In this document: positions 9,903-22,252 of the stretch, one piece after another | Numbering within the stretch: position 1 is the first letter of the stretch | How the letters are laid out: each line of letters opens with the position of its first letter | Source: Macrotrachela quadricornifera | Taxonomy: Eukaryota; Rotifera; Eurotatoria; Philodinida; Philodinidae | Assembly: GCA_022393335.1 (NCBI GenBank) | Contig: JAJEKB010020660.1 | Location: 225,648 to 289,647, forward strand | Reading direction: 5' to 3' | DNA: 64,000 nucleotides | Notes under the pieces: generated by a model | What the model was told of the DNA's origin: nothing | Databases searched by the model: none | What the model saw: the letters and a program-made list of their open reading frames with translations, nothing else | Position numbers and translations under genes: made by a program

Positions 9903-12550
9903 TTTCTCTATAAAACTAACTATCTTATAGTTATATTTCTATAATACAGTTGTTGTCACATATGCTAACCGCTTTGTTACACTTACTGATTAGAAAAAGC
10001 TGCATTATAAGATTGTTTAGTATTTCGATTGTAACATCATTATTTGTCAATGAAGTTCAAAAAAGGTTTTTTACCAAAATAATCAGCGAGAAAAGCTTCA
10101 ATAAAAAGAAAGCTTTTTTGAATACTATGCGTTTTTTTTGTCTGAATTATCGTGGAAGTATTGAATAAAAACTTCTGCTTTTTGAAAGTTGTTCTCATTG
10201 AACAAATCGATTGTGTCACATCGCACAAAAATAACAGGAATTATTTAAGACAATAAAAATATATATGTTTTGTAGAGCATTACAATCATATAATTATGTA
10301 TTTGAGTTTATATAATAATATACTGCACATGAAAATTGTTCCTTTTTTTCGTTGTTGTTTTTTTATGATAATATTCATTTTTTGTGAAACACAATGTAAA
10401 AGAGAAGTTTTAGAGTACAGGAATAGAGATTCAATCTTACTCCCTTGTCTTCCTTCATAGATGTACTAAATAATCTTAACAAAAACTCATCGCAAACGTG
10501 TTAGACAGATTCAATAAACTTCTCTCATAGAATTATTAATTAATGTTTTTTAAGGATATTTTTTATAAAAGCTTGCTATGCATTATGTAATGCAAAGGAA
10601 TTTCTCAGCAAAACGACAATATTTAACTAATTATTGGGTAGTCTTCTAATGAGATCGATGAACTTTTTGTTTATGAGAATCGGTTTCTATTATTTTATAG
10701 TTAAATATTATTTCCTTAGGATTAATATTAGCAGTTATATCATGTTTCACGTTTTAATCCCGCAGGGATTGCTCTAATAGCTTTTTTTCTCTAACATATC
10801 ATTTATTTCAAAAAAGATAGTTACCATGTGTTTCTTCTTCTATAGGGTGAGAATGTTATCATAAATGGTGGAAACATCAAATCAGATTATTATTAACATA
10901 TATCTTTTTTTTCCTCTATAGTTTCTATACAAGTTCAATAATGGTTATATATATGAGAAGACGCGTGTCTTTTTTCTCGTTTTGTGTGTTAATGTATTAC
11001 TTATGTTTTTTTTCCATAGAGAAATAAAATTAAGATTTTACTTTGACAATTATCATAAAATTTATTAAAGAATTGTGATAAGTTATTAAGTAAAAATAGA
11101 ACAATGTAAATTAATGCTATTTTTTTAAAGATAATGTATAGAATACTTGTATTTCTGTTTTATTTATAAATGTTAATATATTGTTCTGTATAGCTTTTTT
11201 GTTATTCTGATTCTTTTCATAATATTTTAAGAATGAACTTGTAGTGTAATAAAATAATTACCTAAAGTTGACAAATATGTGCTTAATATTATTGAAAATA
11301 AAAAGGCAATGTATTTTTAGTTGATTAAAAGATATTAATAATGAGAATTTCTCAAAAAAGAAAATTATCTTTGCATGTCAATTATTTTTACATTATTATA
11401 CAATGAATTAATGAAGATCAAAAATATTTTACCTTTTAGACTAAAGTTATTAAAGATATAGATGAATATTATTTTATTTTTAATGAGATATTGCAAGTAG
11501 ATTTATAATATAGAGTAAGATTATACTTTTCTACCATCACAATTGAAGATGATTTGTAGCAACACAATAAGAATTTGACGATTTATCTATATGTATATAT
11601 GAAATGGATTCATTGAATATAAGTAATTGAAAATATAACATCATAAAGTATGTTGTGAAAGTTTATGTAAACGTGATATTAAAGTATTGCAGAGATTCGA
11701 TTGAATTTATGCGTATATAACTAAATTATATCTTATAGTAAATAATAGGAAGCATGTGTAAGAGAAATAATGAGTTTTTTGTGGATTATTTAGGTTACGA
11801 GTAAAAGTATATATTCATTTTTTAGCTTTATTGTTAAGAATAAAACCTAGAGGGGATACAAAAAAACAGATTAAACAAAGTCTTTGTGTCAGTAAAACAT
11901 ATTCGGAAAGAATACTCAAGTAAGATATTTCCAGATATTATATAAAACGAGGTATACTAAATAAATATTCAACCATTTATATTTCTAAATAAGTAGTGTT
12001 AATGGAAAAATGATTTATCATAACAATTAAATATAAATTTGATGAATTGAAAATTCTTTTTTCTTAATTGTCTTTTTCTAAATAAAATGATAATATAATG
12101 CATTTTAATTATACTATTGTAAGTCATTGTGTTCAATAGATATAGTTATTCAATTATGAATATAATTAAATAAATAATATTAAGCTAGAATAAAACAAAA
12201 AGAAATAATTAATTCAAAGGATATCTTAAATCTATTTTCTTGATAGTGTTTATATAAAGACTATAACCAAATACAGATTCAATAGAGGTCATTATTTTTT
12301 AGTTTGTTTTATTTTGTCATATTACTGTAGATAAAGTATGAAATGCATACATGACAGATTTATTTGACATTAATATATAATGGGAGAATGAGTAAATGTA
12401 TTTAAGTACACATTTTTTTTCTAAATATGAGTGATGTGCGTAAAAAAGTAAGAAGCTTATACGAGACTATAAAAAATGTTTAGATTGAGAATTTACTAAG
12501 TATTCCTTTTTTTATTAATTACTATATGTTCAAAAAAGGAATAGCCATGG
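9903..12550. other. Intergenic, nothing recognised
   Basis: Long AT-rich tract. Two overlapping ORFs at about 9950-10228 are short and motif-free. No RNA gene was identified. Confidence 0.4.
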
Positions 12551-13660
12551 GTATTTTGGAATAACTCAAGAATGAAAAAAAAGCTTACGTAGGTAATTGA
12601 GTACTCAATGTATTCAGCAAGAGACGCTAAAAATTTTTGTAAATTCAGAGTTTCGTCATTATTAACTTTTCAAAAAGTTTGTTGCAATTTTTTCAAGTTT
12701 TATTTAAAAAAAAATTTATATATCTAAACCAGGCAAAAATAGCTCAGAGGCTTCTTTAGAAAATGATGGAAGACTGATCTCTCTCTATTATGTTTCAAAA
12801 AACGCATACATTTTTCTGAGAACGATGCATGAGATTTTTCGCACTAGGATAACTCCCGAGTTTATACAACATAACACATTGTTAATTATGATTTTCCTTG
12901 TGGAAATCATTTTTCTAAATCTCGAACAATTTTTGTAATTCAACATAAAATATTAGACTATGTAGAAAGAACATGAATTTAAAATATGGAACTAAAATGC
13001 AAAAATATTGAAATAGTATATGTACCTGTACGTTCACTTTTATGGCATTGTTTTTTCGAAGAGTCTTGAATGAAGAAACTATTAAAAAGACACTAATTGC
13101 ACAATTCGTAACATACAATGCAAAGTGATGAAAATAATACAAATGAATTAAATAATGCATATAAAAGTTTGGCGTTCTTTCATACAAGTGACGTTTTTTA
13201 ACATATTTTTAATTCATGTTCTTTCTATATAGTGTAATATTTTATGTTAAATAACAAAAATTGTTCGAGAATCAGAAGAGCAATTTCTACAATGAAGACC
13301 ATAACTAACAATATGTTTTGTTGGATGAATTTGAAAGTTGTCTTAGTGAGGAAAACTACTTGTATGAATCTCAGAAAAATATGCACAATTTTTAAAACAT
13401 CATAACTGCAGAAATCAGCCTTGCATCATTTTCTAGAGGAATATATGGATTATCTTTTGCGCAGCTTGAATATATAGATTTGTATGAATTTAGAAAAAAT
13501 TACAATGAACTCTTTGAAACATTGATGATGATGAAATTCTGAATTTTTGTGGATTTTCAGCATCTCTTGCTGGATATATAGAGTATTCATTTACCCATAT
13601 AACAAGGAAAACCGTACGTCTCTAGCTCGTTCTATCCTTGAGTTATACTAAAAATATTCA
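12551..13660. repeat. Large foldback element with arms of about 300 bp
   Basis: Sequence from 12551 (GTATTTTGGAATAACTCAAG) to about 12840 returns inverted between about 13360 and 13660 (CTTGAGTTATACTAAAAATA). Matching pairs include CAGCAAGAGACGCT with the reverse complement of AGCATCTCTTGCTG, and TAGAAAATGATGGAAG with that of CTTGCATCATTTTCTA. The arms are diverged, perhaps 70% identical by eye, around a loop of about 500 bp. No transposase ORF lies inside. This is probably an old non-autonomous foldback/MITE-like transposon. Confidence 0.6.
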
Positions 13661-13889
13661 CGATCATTCTTTCTTTGAACAGATAAATAAGATTTTATTT
13701 CCTCGATTGTAGGGAGAATCATACGAAATAAAATGCGTTTGTATGTGTGTATTTGTTCATCAATAGTTCCGAATATAGAATTCAATGAGAAGTGATAGAC
13801 GTTATATAAACTGTATTCGGTCAAGAGTTAAGCGAGTCCCATCGTCGAGCGTTACTAATGAATTGTTTATCAAAAGATTTGAGTATAAA

Positions 13890-15454
13890 ATGACAAATAT
13901 TATTTCAGATATAATGATAAATGATAAACATATATCTATACTTTTTAATGAAATCAATATATATACTACTCAAACACGATTAATTAATATTATATGTTAT
14001 ATTTTAATTATTTTGGGAGTTATTGGAAATGTATTAGGACTTTTTATTTTTTCAACATCTCGTCGTTCTTGGCGAATATCATCAATCTATGTTTATTTAG
14101 CTACAAGTAGTTCAATAATAAATCTTCTATGTGTTTTTCGATATGCTTGTACATTACATTCAAAATCACGAAATTTTTTACATGAATTAGTTGGAGAAAA
14201 ATGGTGGGCTTGTAAAATTTATGAATTTTCATTTTGTTTTCGAGTTATTTCATCTTGGATAACATTATTTTGGATGTTTGAACGATTAATACGTGTTTCA
14301 AGACAACTAAGAACATTATTTAATCGATGGAATTCATTTAAACTCAAATTTATTATTCCATTAATGATTATTATTATCATACTCTGTTGGGTTATTGGAC
14401 CACCTGTTTATATGTTTCAACCACAAATAATTAAGTATGTTTTAATTAAATTTATTTTTTTAATAATACACAAACTTAGAACTCGAATCTCAATTGATCG
14501 ATCTCGCTCTTGTAAATAAAGTGTCGAAGCAAAAAGAAAAATTGAATTTTTTTTTTTGTAAAGCATAGTTGAAAAGATAATTGAATAAGTAAAGACAAGA
14601 AGCGAATGCTAGGTTTCGTTGATCTGTCCCCAGGCAATAGAAACTCTTTATTCCGTCAATAAGCATAGACCTCTATATAGTGAACACTTTGAGAATGAAA
14701 AAAACGAAAATGAATATTTTTATTAGGATAAAATCATAGTACTATCATATATATATGAGATTAGAGATGACCTCATGTTGTGTTTCATCAATATAGATTC
14801 AGAATTTTTAAAATTTAGAAGAGAAAAACTAATCTAGCTTTTGATTTTAGTGATGAAATATTGATTCCAATGACAGATGAAACCAAGAAATATTGTGAAT
14901 TAAGTCCAAAGACATCTATTAAATGGCAAAAATATTTTTATGAAATTCATTTTGGTTTTAATCATTTTACAATACGTTGTATTTTCTCCGAATTAGTACC
15001 AACTGGAGCAATTCTTCTATTTAATAGTTATATAATCTATCAACTTATTCAAGCAAATTATCATTTACATCAAAGTAATAATCAGAATTTCTCGAAAGAA
15101 CGATCACGAACAACACAATGGATGAATATTGTTCTTGTTCTTCATTCTCTTCTTTTTCTTGCATCACTTTTTTCTCATATTATTGGACATTTTACAGTTG
15201 CTGAAGCTCATGAAGCATGGTGGGTTCTATTAACAATTTTAATTAATTGTTCTTTAAATTTTTATATTTATTGTCTATCGGGTAAAGCATTTCGAAATGA
15301 AATTCATCGATTTATTCGTCGTATTAGAATACAAATTTATTATAAATTACAAATTCGTCAACGTCGACAACAACAACAAACATCTCAGGAACAGAATCTT
15401 CTTTACGAAATGAATAATATGGAACCTATTGGTGAACTTAGACCATATCGATAG
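13890..15454 (+). CDS. Rhodopsin-like orphan GPCR, two exons
   Basis: Exon 1 is 13890-14434 and exon 2 is 14851-15454. The 416-bp intron has donor GTATGT and acceptor TTTTAG in phase 2, joining through an Asn codon; total 382 aa. TM1 (residues about 32-54) has the GN motif. A conserved Cys (108) opens TM3, which ends ERLIR in place of DRY. TM4 is near 153-173, TM5 begins exon 2 after an extracellular loop with a Cys, and TM7 ends SLNFYIYCLSGKAFR, a variant of NPxxY followed by helix 8. The tail is Gln/Arg-rich. The frame opens upstream at 13785, but Met at 13890 gives a normal short N-terminus with the TM1 spacing expected of the family. The layout resembles neuropeptide or FMRFamide-type receptors. 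Ligand unknown; presumably a G-protein-coupled plasma-membrane receptor. Confidence 0.85.
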
Positions 15455-16574
15455 TAATGTCATTATCATCTATTCATACGATTTTATCATTAATATATAT
15501 ATATATAAAGTTATTTTGTCTTATCTATTCTAGTATTGTAATCACCACCAACAGATTTTTAGTCACTATGAAAATCTCAGATATTTATCTATGTTTTTAT
15601 ACTTCTAAATAATGTTGATAATATTCTTAATTACGTATAATTTAACTCTCTCTATATATAAGATATAATCAAATTTGCGTAATAACTAAGACGAAGTAAA
15701 TGATGAATCTTTGAATGAAACGAATTTGAACTATAGGTTACTATAATTTCATCAATTGCAGATAAACAGCACATACTTTCAGTATTTTTTATTTTCTAAA
15801 ATTTAGAAATTCTCACAAATAAAGACGCTATAATTTCTTTAATCATCAATGGAGAATAATCGATGAAAAAAAAACGTAATTTGTAAAATAGTATTTCAAT
15901 GTTGATAACGGCAAATATTTCGTTGTCGTATGAAAGTATTTGACGAAGAAGTTGATATTCGATCTATTGAAGGTATAGAGTTAAACAAAAAAGACTTAGA
16001 CAATCCAAAAATAATGGCACCATTGCCAAGTTTTTTTAATAAAAAAGTAGAATGTCTTTCGCGCTATTTTTCTGTGCTATTTGATCACTAGTTTTGATTA
16101 ACAAGTAAAAGATAGCTCCTTAAAAATATCAAAAGTTTAGTTTGATTTTTGATGTGAATAGTTTTATATAGAAGTAAACTGAATTGCATAATGTTATCTA
16201 TATTAAACTTCATTGTCGTGCAACTAAAAATGAAGAATTAATTGCTTCAATTTGCTTGTTAACAATGGAGTCGCCTGTCTCCTTAAGGTAGATGTGTGAG
16301 CGATACCTTTATTTATGTGAATCGATCGGATTCTCAAGCAACATGTTTACTGTATCAGATTTTAGCACCATGCTTGCCCTATACAAATTTATTTAGTTAT
16401 TAATCAGCAAGAACAACTATCGGTTCAGTTAGTTATTTTATTTTAAAATAAATTGAAAAAAAACCGTAGTTTCCTAATTGCGACCACGGATCAAACTAAT
16501 TAGCAGGCCGACAATGAGGGTGAGGGCAAAAAAAGGTGTGATTTTTGGTCGCAATTCGGACGTAGCCAATAAAA
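15455..16574. other. Intergenic; holds 3' region of the F-box/LRR gene
   Basis: Noncoding, AT-rich. On the minus strand an AATAAA motif near 16441-16446 could serve the F-box/LRR gene that ends at 16575. No other feature seen. Confidence 0.45.
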
Positions 16575-19500
16575 CTATAGCTGAAAACACATTGAACTCT
16601 GTTGTTGGTTCATTTGTTTGATCATGTCTGGTGAGATGTTGTTTCCGCTAAGTAGTAGTTTTCCTAGTGTCTATTCGAAAATAATCATAAATGCGACAAA
16701 AAAGAAACAAAAAAATAATAGACACCTTGTTTTTTTGAAGAGCATCAGCTAGTTGCTGTACTCCATCATTTCCAATTCTATTGCGGTGGAGATTCAGCTT
16801 AATGAGTGCCTGTTTTTAAGAGTGAAATTGAGCATAAAGAATAGAGAAGTAACCAGCTCACCTTATTGTATCGAATAGCATTAGCCAAATGTTGTGCGCC
16901 TTGATCTCCGATCCTGTTGTTGCCTAGATCAAGTGTAGTGAGTGTCTGTGTGGAAAAGAATAGAGATAAATACAAGAAAGAGGCAGGTGACGAATTACTA
17001 TGTTCTCTCGAAGAGCAACACCAAAATATAGTGCTCCTTGGTCTCCGATTTCGTTGTATAGAAGATTTAGTGTGCTAAGTACCTAGATCGACAAATTAGT
17101 GAAATCCATAGAGAAGTAAAAAGCAATTTCACTTTGTTGTGTTGAATCGCATTAGCTAGATATTGTGCTCCTACTCTACCGATTTTATTAACAGAAAAAT
17201 CTATTGTGGTGAGTGCCTATATGAAAATAATTCAGATGAGTAAAGAATAAAAAGAAGAAAGATCACCGTATTCTGACGAAGGGCACCAGTTAAATGTCGT
17301 ACTCCACTGTCTCCAATTTCATTGTTGCGAATATCTAGTGTAGTGAGTGTCTGTGTGAAAAAGAATGCAAATGAGTATACAATATATAGAATTGAACTAC
17401 CTTGTTGTGACGAAGAACTTCAGCTAGATATTTTCCTCCTTTATCTTTGATTTCATTGTCGGAAAGAGTTATTGAAATAAGTGTCTGTATAAGAAAAAAA
17501 AGTGCAGATGAGTATAAGAGAGGATGATACTAACCGAGTTGTATTGAAGAGCATTAGCCAGATATTGTACCCCTCGATCTCCGATATCATTGAAGTGAAG
17601 GTTTAATATGGTGAGTGTCTGCACAGAAAAGAGTGGAAATGAGTATAGAAGATAGAAAAGTAATGATTTACCTTATTTTGTCGAAGAGCATCAGCCAGAT
17701 ATAATGCTCCCTGTTCGCGTATTCTATTGCTAGAAAGTTTTATTGTGGTGAGTGTCTAAGTAAAAAAAATCCAATATTGGTAAATGCTTCTGTATTCATA
17801 ATTCAATTAGATCATATACTTTTCTATTAGGATTTTTCAGTAGTTACTTGTCTTTCATATCCAAAAGAGTTTGTTCATCTTTAGTGAAAAAATTTAAGAT
17901 AGTTGAGAAATGGTATAAATAAGGATCTGATTTTCGATTTTGACACAATATTAGTTTTAAGTTTTTGTGTTTCCAAAACGGATCATCATATTAAACAGTG
18001 ATTTTGACTCTAATGAATAGTAATCTTGATATATTCATATTTTTTACTTTTAGATTGTTTCGCAAACTTTCATTCTTTGCAGAAAGAATAACAGATATAA
18101 TTAATTAACTCTATATATAGCGAAAAAACCGTTCAAATTTTAATAGGAACGTCATAACGTAAGAAAGAGACTGATAAGTTTGCATTTTGACTATAGCATT
18201 GATCGCCTTCACAACACCAGGTAAACAGGGCTATTCCTTTGGTAATGTTCGGCAGCTTGATTCAGAACATGTTAAATTGAATCGAGCTACGATTCAATTT
18301 AGACTCAGGTTAGCCTATGATAGAAAGCTAAAAAAGAAAAGTTACCGTGTTTTGCCGAAGAGCTTCAGCTAGACATTGCATTCCTTTTTCTTCAATATTA
18401 TTGCTTGAAAGATCAATTGTGATCAGCGTCTGTATCCAAAACGATGCAGAGACGTGTCAGAAAGAGATTGTGACTTACTGTGTTTTGTTGAAGAGCGTTG
18501 GCCAGATATTGTGCTCCTGAGTCTCCGAATTTATTATACTGGATATTTAGTGTGGTGAGTGTCTGTATGAAAAAGAATGTAAAAAAAGTATAAAAGAAAG
18601 AAGAAGAATAACCGTATTCTGTCGAAGAGCATCAGCCAAGTACTGTATTCCTCTCGCACTCATTGAATATTCGAACATAATTGGTGTATTGATTTTCTGT
18701 ATGAAAAAGAATGTAGATCATTGTAAGAGAAAAGAGAAGTTACTCTATTGTTTTGAATGTTTCGAATGCCATAAGATGTTGGTCGTTGTTGTCTTTGTCG
18801 GATCTTATCGTTCCAGAGATTTGATGTGATGCATGCATTCCGGCAAAAGTGTGAAGATGACTATGAGAGATGAGGAGAGAGAGAGAGAGCATGTATGTTA
18901 GTATGTTATTCTGAAAAAAAATTTGTTTAATATTATGTTTTTCTTACTCCAAAACGTTCGTTGGAGAGATGCAATGTAGTCAGTGTCTGCGTGAAAATAG
19001 TTAGGAGAGGTACATTAGAGAAAAAGAAAGTACTTTGTTATATCGAAGAGCATCAGCCAGGTATTGTATTCCTGTGTCTTCGATTCGATTATTTGAGAAA
19101 TCTAACGTAGTGAGTGTCTGTATGAAAAATAGTACAGATGAGTACAGAAGAAAGCAAAGAAGATAGTTAGGTACCACATTGTGCTGAAGAACATCGGCTA
19201 GATATTGTGCTCCTTGGTCTGTTATTTCAGTATATCTGATTTTCAGCGTATTAAGCATCTATATGAAAGAGTATAGATAAGTATACGTATATATATAGAG
19301 AAAGAAAGATTACCTCGTTATGTCGAAGAGCATCAGTCAGATGTTGTGCTCCTTGGTCTCCCATTGCATTTAGTGAGAATTCTAATACAGTAAATTCCTA
19401 CGTGAAATAGAGTGTAGTTGAAAATATTAGAATAGCCAAAAGTAGAAAAGAAAAATGTGGATTATAGGAACCAGTGATCGATCCGACTCGAATTGGCTCG

Positions 19501-20861
19501 AGCCACAAAAAAGGCCCGCGTGAAACACTATCAAAAGCATTAATTGAGTAATTCAAAACAGTTACATGTAACGGGAAAAACAGTAACTATCCGATAATTG
19601 TGTTTCTGTCAAATATATGTTGAATGTCAAAAAGACGGATCAAGATATGAAATAGAATAAATATTTTCGTGACAAATGATCTAGGCTACTTCTTTGTTAA
19701 ATAGATTGTTTTACATACGTTGTCTGCAGTAGTATCATCCATCTCATTGAGCGATCGTTTGGTGAAACGACAAATGTTATCTACATATGATGGTTCAATT
19801 CTAAGTCGGCTTTCGACGCTAGAAATGTTGATGGGCATAGTAAAAAGCCAAATTTCATCTGATCGTGGAACATAAGCACAAGTTACAAACCATCGTTTGT
19901 CATGAATCCAGTAAGATGTTCGAAACGGAGCAATAAGTGACGCAAAATTAATAACATTATCCTTTTTGTCATATTTGTAAGAAAAGAAGAATTCAAACTT
20001 ATCTATATGAGGTACATTGACCTTGATAATTTCTTCCAAACGTGAACCATCAAGTATAGAATCAAAGGCTTCTCTGTGGGAAATCAATTTCAGATGACGC
20101 AGTAAAGGTACCGATAGAAGCACGAGTGTAAAATTCTCTGGAGTAGTTGAACGTCTTGTGATAGTTAGCGATATTAATGAAGAGTGGTATGTAGGCGCAA
20201 AGGATGAAAGTAATGAATTACTCGTGTTGTCCATTAAGAAATCTTCTATAATGAATGTTTTCAAATAAGGCAATTGACGAAGAATGTCAAGATATTGGGT
20301 ATATCTGCAAAAACCGATAGACAAGCACTCTAATCTATATTGATGTGGCCAAGATATATTTGTCATCATGAATTGAGTATCATTCATGTATAATTTACGA
20401 AGATTCCATCGCTGAAAAGTTGATGAAACACGAGTCCATTTTTCCTCACCCATAAACTTTTTTGATTCAAGACGAAGTGAATTTAATGAGTTAGTGCTCA
20501 ATTTCTCTAGGAAACTTATCATTTCCATATCTTCAATTTGATTGAAAGTTATTGATCGGAGTCGAATAAATCGATTACAATCGAACAATGAAGTCAATAA
20601 AATGATTCCATCTTTTATCATTTGGTTCCGAGATATTGTCAATGAAATCACCATATCAGGTTGAATAAGACGAGAAATCGTCTTCATGACATTCACGGAT
20701 TGTGAGCCGATAGTGAGGTTAAATCGATCGTAGATATTTACTGCAGCATAAAGTGTTTTGCAAGTAGCGCGAATAGCAAAAAGAATCGTTTCAATATCGC
20801 AGTTGTCGAAGATGCGATGAAGTATTTCTGGAGGTAGACAAAGAAGAGATCTGTTCTCCAT
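16575..20861 (-). CDS. F-box/leucine-rich-repeat protein, one LRR per exon
   Basis: Exon 1 (20861-19719) encodes 381 residues: an F-box at about 6-45 (LPPEILHRIF..C), then a region of LRR-like beta strands. It ends in frame at donor GTATGT (19718). Downstream phase-0 exons each encode a 28-residue ribonuclease-inhibitor-type LRR (TLTTLDxxNNxIGDxGAQYLADALRxN). They are 19397-19314, 19258-19175, 19117-19034, 18986-18948 (half unit, 39 nt), 18860-18744 (degenerate, 117 nt), 18696-18613, 18562-18479, 18429-18346, 17755-17672, 17618-17535, 17484-17401, 17350-17267, 17216-17133, 17082-16999, 16945-16862 and 16809-16726. A terminal exon 16670-16575 ends TAG. Every exon I translated is open and multiples of 3, giving about 856 aa. 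Introns are mostly 47-57 bp (one of 590, first 321). F-box proteins recruit substrates to SCF ubiquitin ligases; the LRR solenoid would be the substrate receptor. Joining exon 1 to the LRRs is inferred from matching splice phase, so two adjacent genes remain possible. Confidence 0.8.
16726..19397 (-). repeat. Tandem LRR exon-intron array, period about 134 bp
   Basis: Exon starts step by 136, 137, 134, 134, 134, 134 and 137 bp in the 16726-17755 block, and by 133, 134 and 131 bp in the 18346-18744 block. Introns are related too: most carry a CTCATxTxCATTxTTTTTCAxACAG-like 3' part. The duplicated unit is therefore exon plus intron. The unit at 18613 (KINTPIMFEYSMSARG) and the 117-nt exon at 18744 are the most diverged. 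Confidence 0.8.
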
Positions 20862-22252
20862 TGAAGAATCAGTTATAATTACTGACTTAAGTTACGTTAT
20901 ATTCTCTAAAAATAAAAAATTCATTCCTTAAAATTTTATTTGACTCATTGCTTTCGAATAGCAGCTTTCACTATAAAAGATTATCCAATCAAGCTCAATT
21001 GAGTATCGAACAAAATAAGTGATACTTGTTCAAAAATCTGGTCCATCTAAATCATGACAAATGGAAAAGAAAAATAAATCAATCGACTAATTTTTTTAAC
21101 CTTATCGATTCCAGTTACAATATCATGTAAGAATAAGTAGTATAATGAAAACAATTTATCAAAGAGAGAATTAAATACGGCATGTCAATTACAAAAATAA
21201 TCAAAAACGCAAAGATTTAAGGTATTGAAACTACAAAACTAATATCATGGCCTAATGGACTTAATCAAAACACAGTGAAATCGTTTGACTTCAATAACTA
21301 AAAACTTCGAGTAAAGAAAATCGAAGAATAAACAAAAAATAATGTTGATTTTCAATTATCATAGTACACTTATAACTGAAGAAAACTATAAAACAAAGAT
21401 TATTTTGCATCATTTTTCACTCTACTCTTTCAAAGATGCAATCTGCTGTTCGTACACATTTTGTTAACAAGGTTAAGTTGAAGTACATTCTATGCACGAC
21501 ATACAAGCAAAAGTAAATAGAAAAGAAGATAAATGAGTACTTTCTAGTATCGTCATTGGTACCATAGGAAAACGAAATCGGTAATAATATTTGTAAAGTA
21601 ATAAATATATGCTATTTCTCAACGAAGTATTATTGAAGTATCATTCTCACTAAGAAACTAGAAATAATAAGCGATATTCTAATGCTGTTTTTCCGTTTTC
21701 CTCTATGCGCTTACCTTAACTATATTCACTGAATACTTCTAAATATTAGAGCCTACCTGCGAGAGAAATAGGACACATAGAAATGTAAGCTGTTTTACAT
21801 GATGCATTTTATTTTATATTACTTTTTTTCGTTCTCTAAAACAATATCTATAGCTATTAAGAAAAAAAACATGAAGATACAGATGCAGGACGAAAAGAAT
21901 GTGAGAAAAAGGAACAAAACATTACATCATCAACACATTAACACAAAGACAAGAACGGATGAAAATGAAGAATGTTGATATGTTTTATATATCTTATTTC
22001 TGATCACATTGCAAGAGAATACAACTGCTAAAGTGAACTGATGAAGGTGTAAGAATCGAATAACGAATGAAACACTAAATTATTTGACAGTTTTGAATAT
22101 AAACACATTTATTAACATATTTCAATGTTGTCAATGGATAAATTGAACCCTTTTAGTTCTCTCGTATGAATCCAAAGAATTCACATATACAAAGAGAATG
22201 AAGAAATTGTTTTGAATACTAGGAATAAAGATTTTTATCAGTGTATAGTTAG
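20862..22252. other. Intergenic, nothing recognised
   Basis: Divergent upstream region of the F-box/LRR gene. AT-rich, no ORF above 60 codons, no RNA gene or repeat that I could define. Confidence 0.4.
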
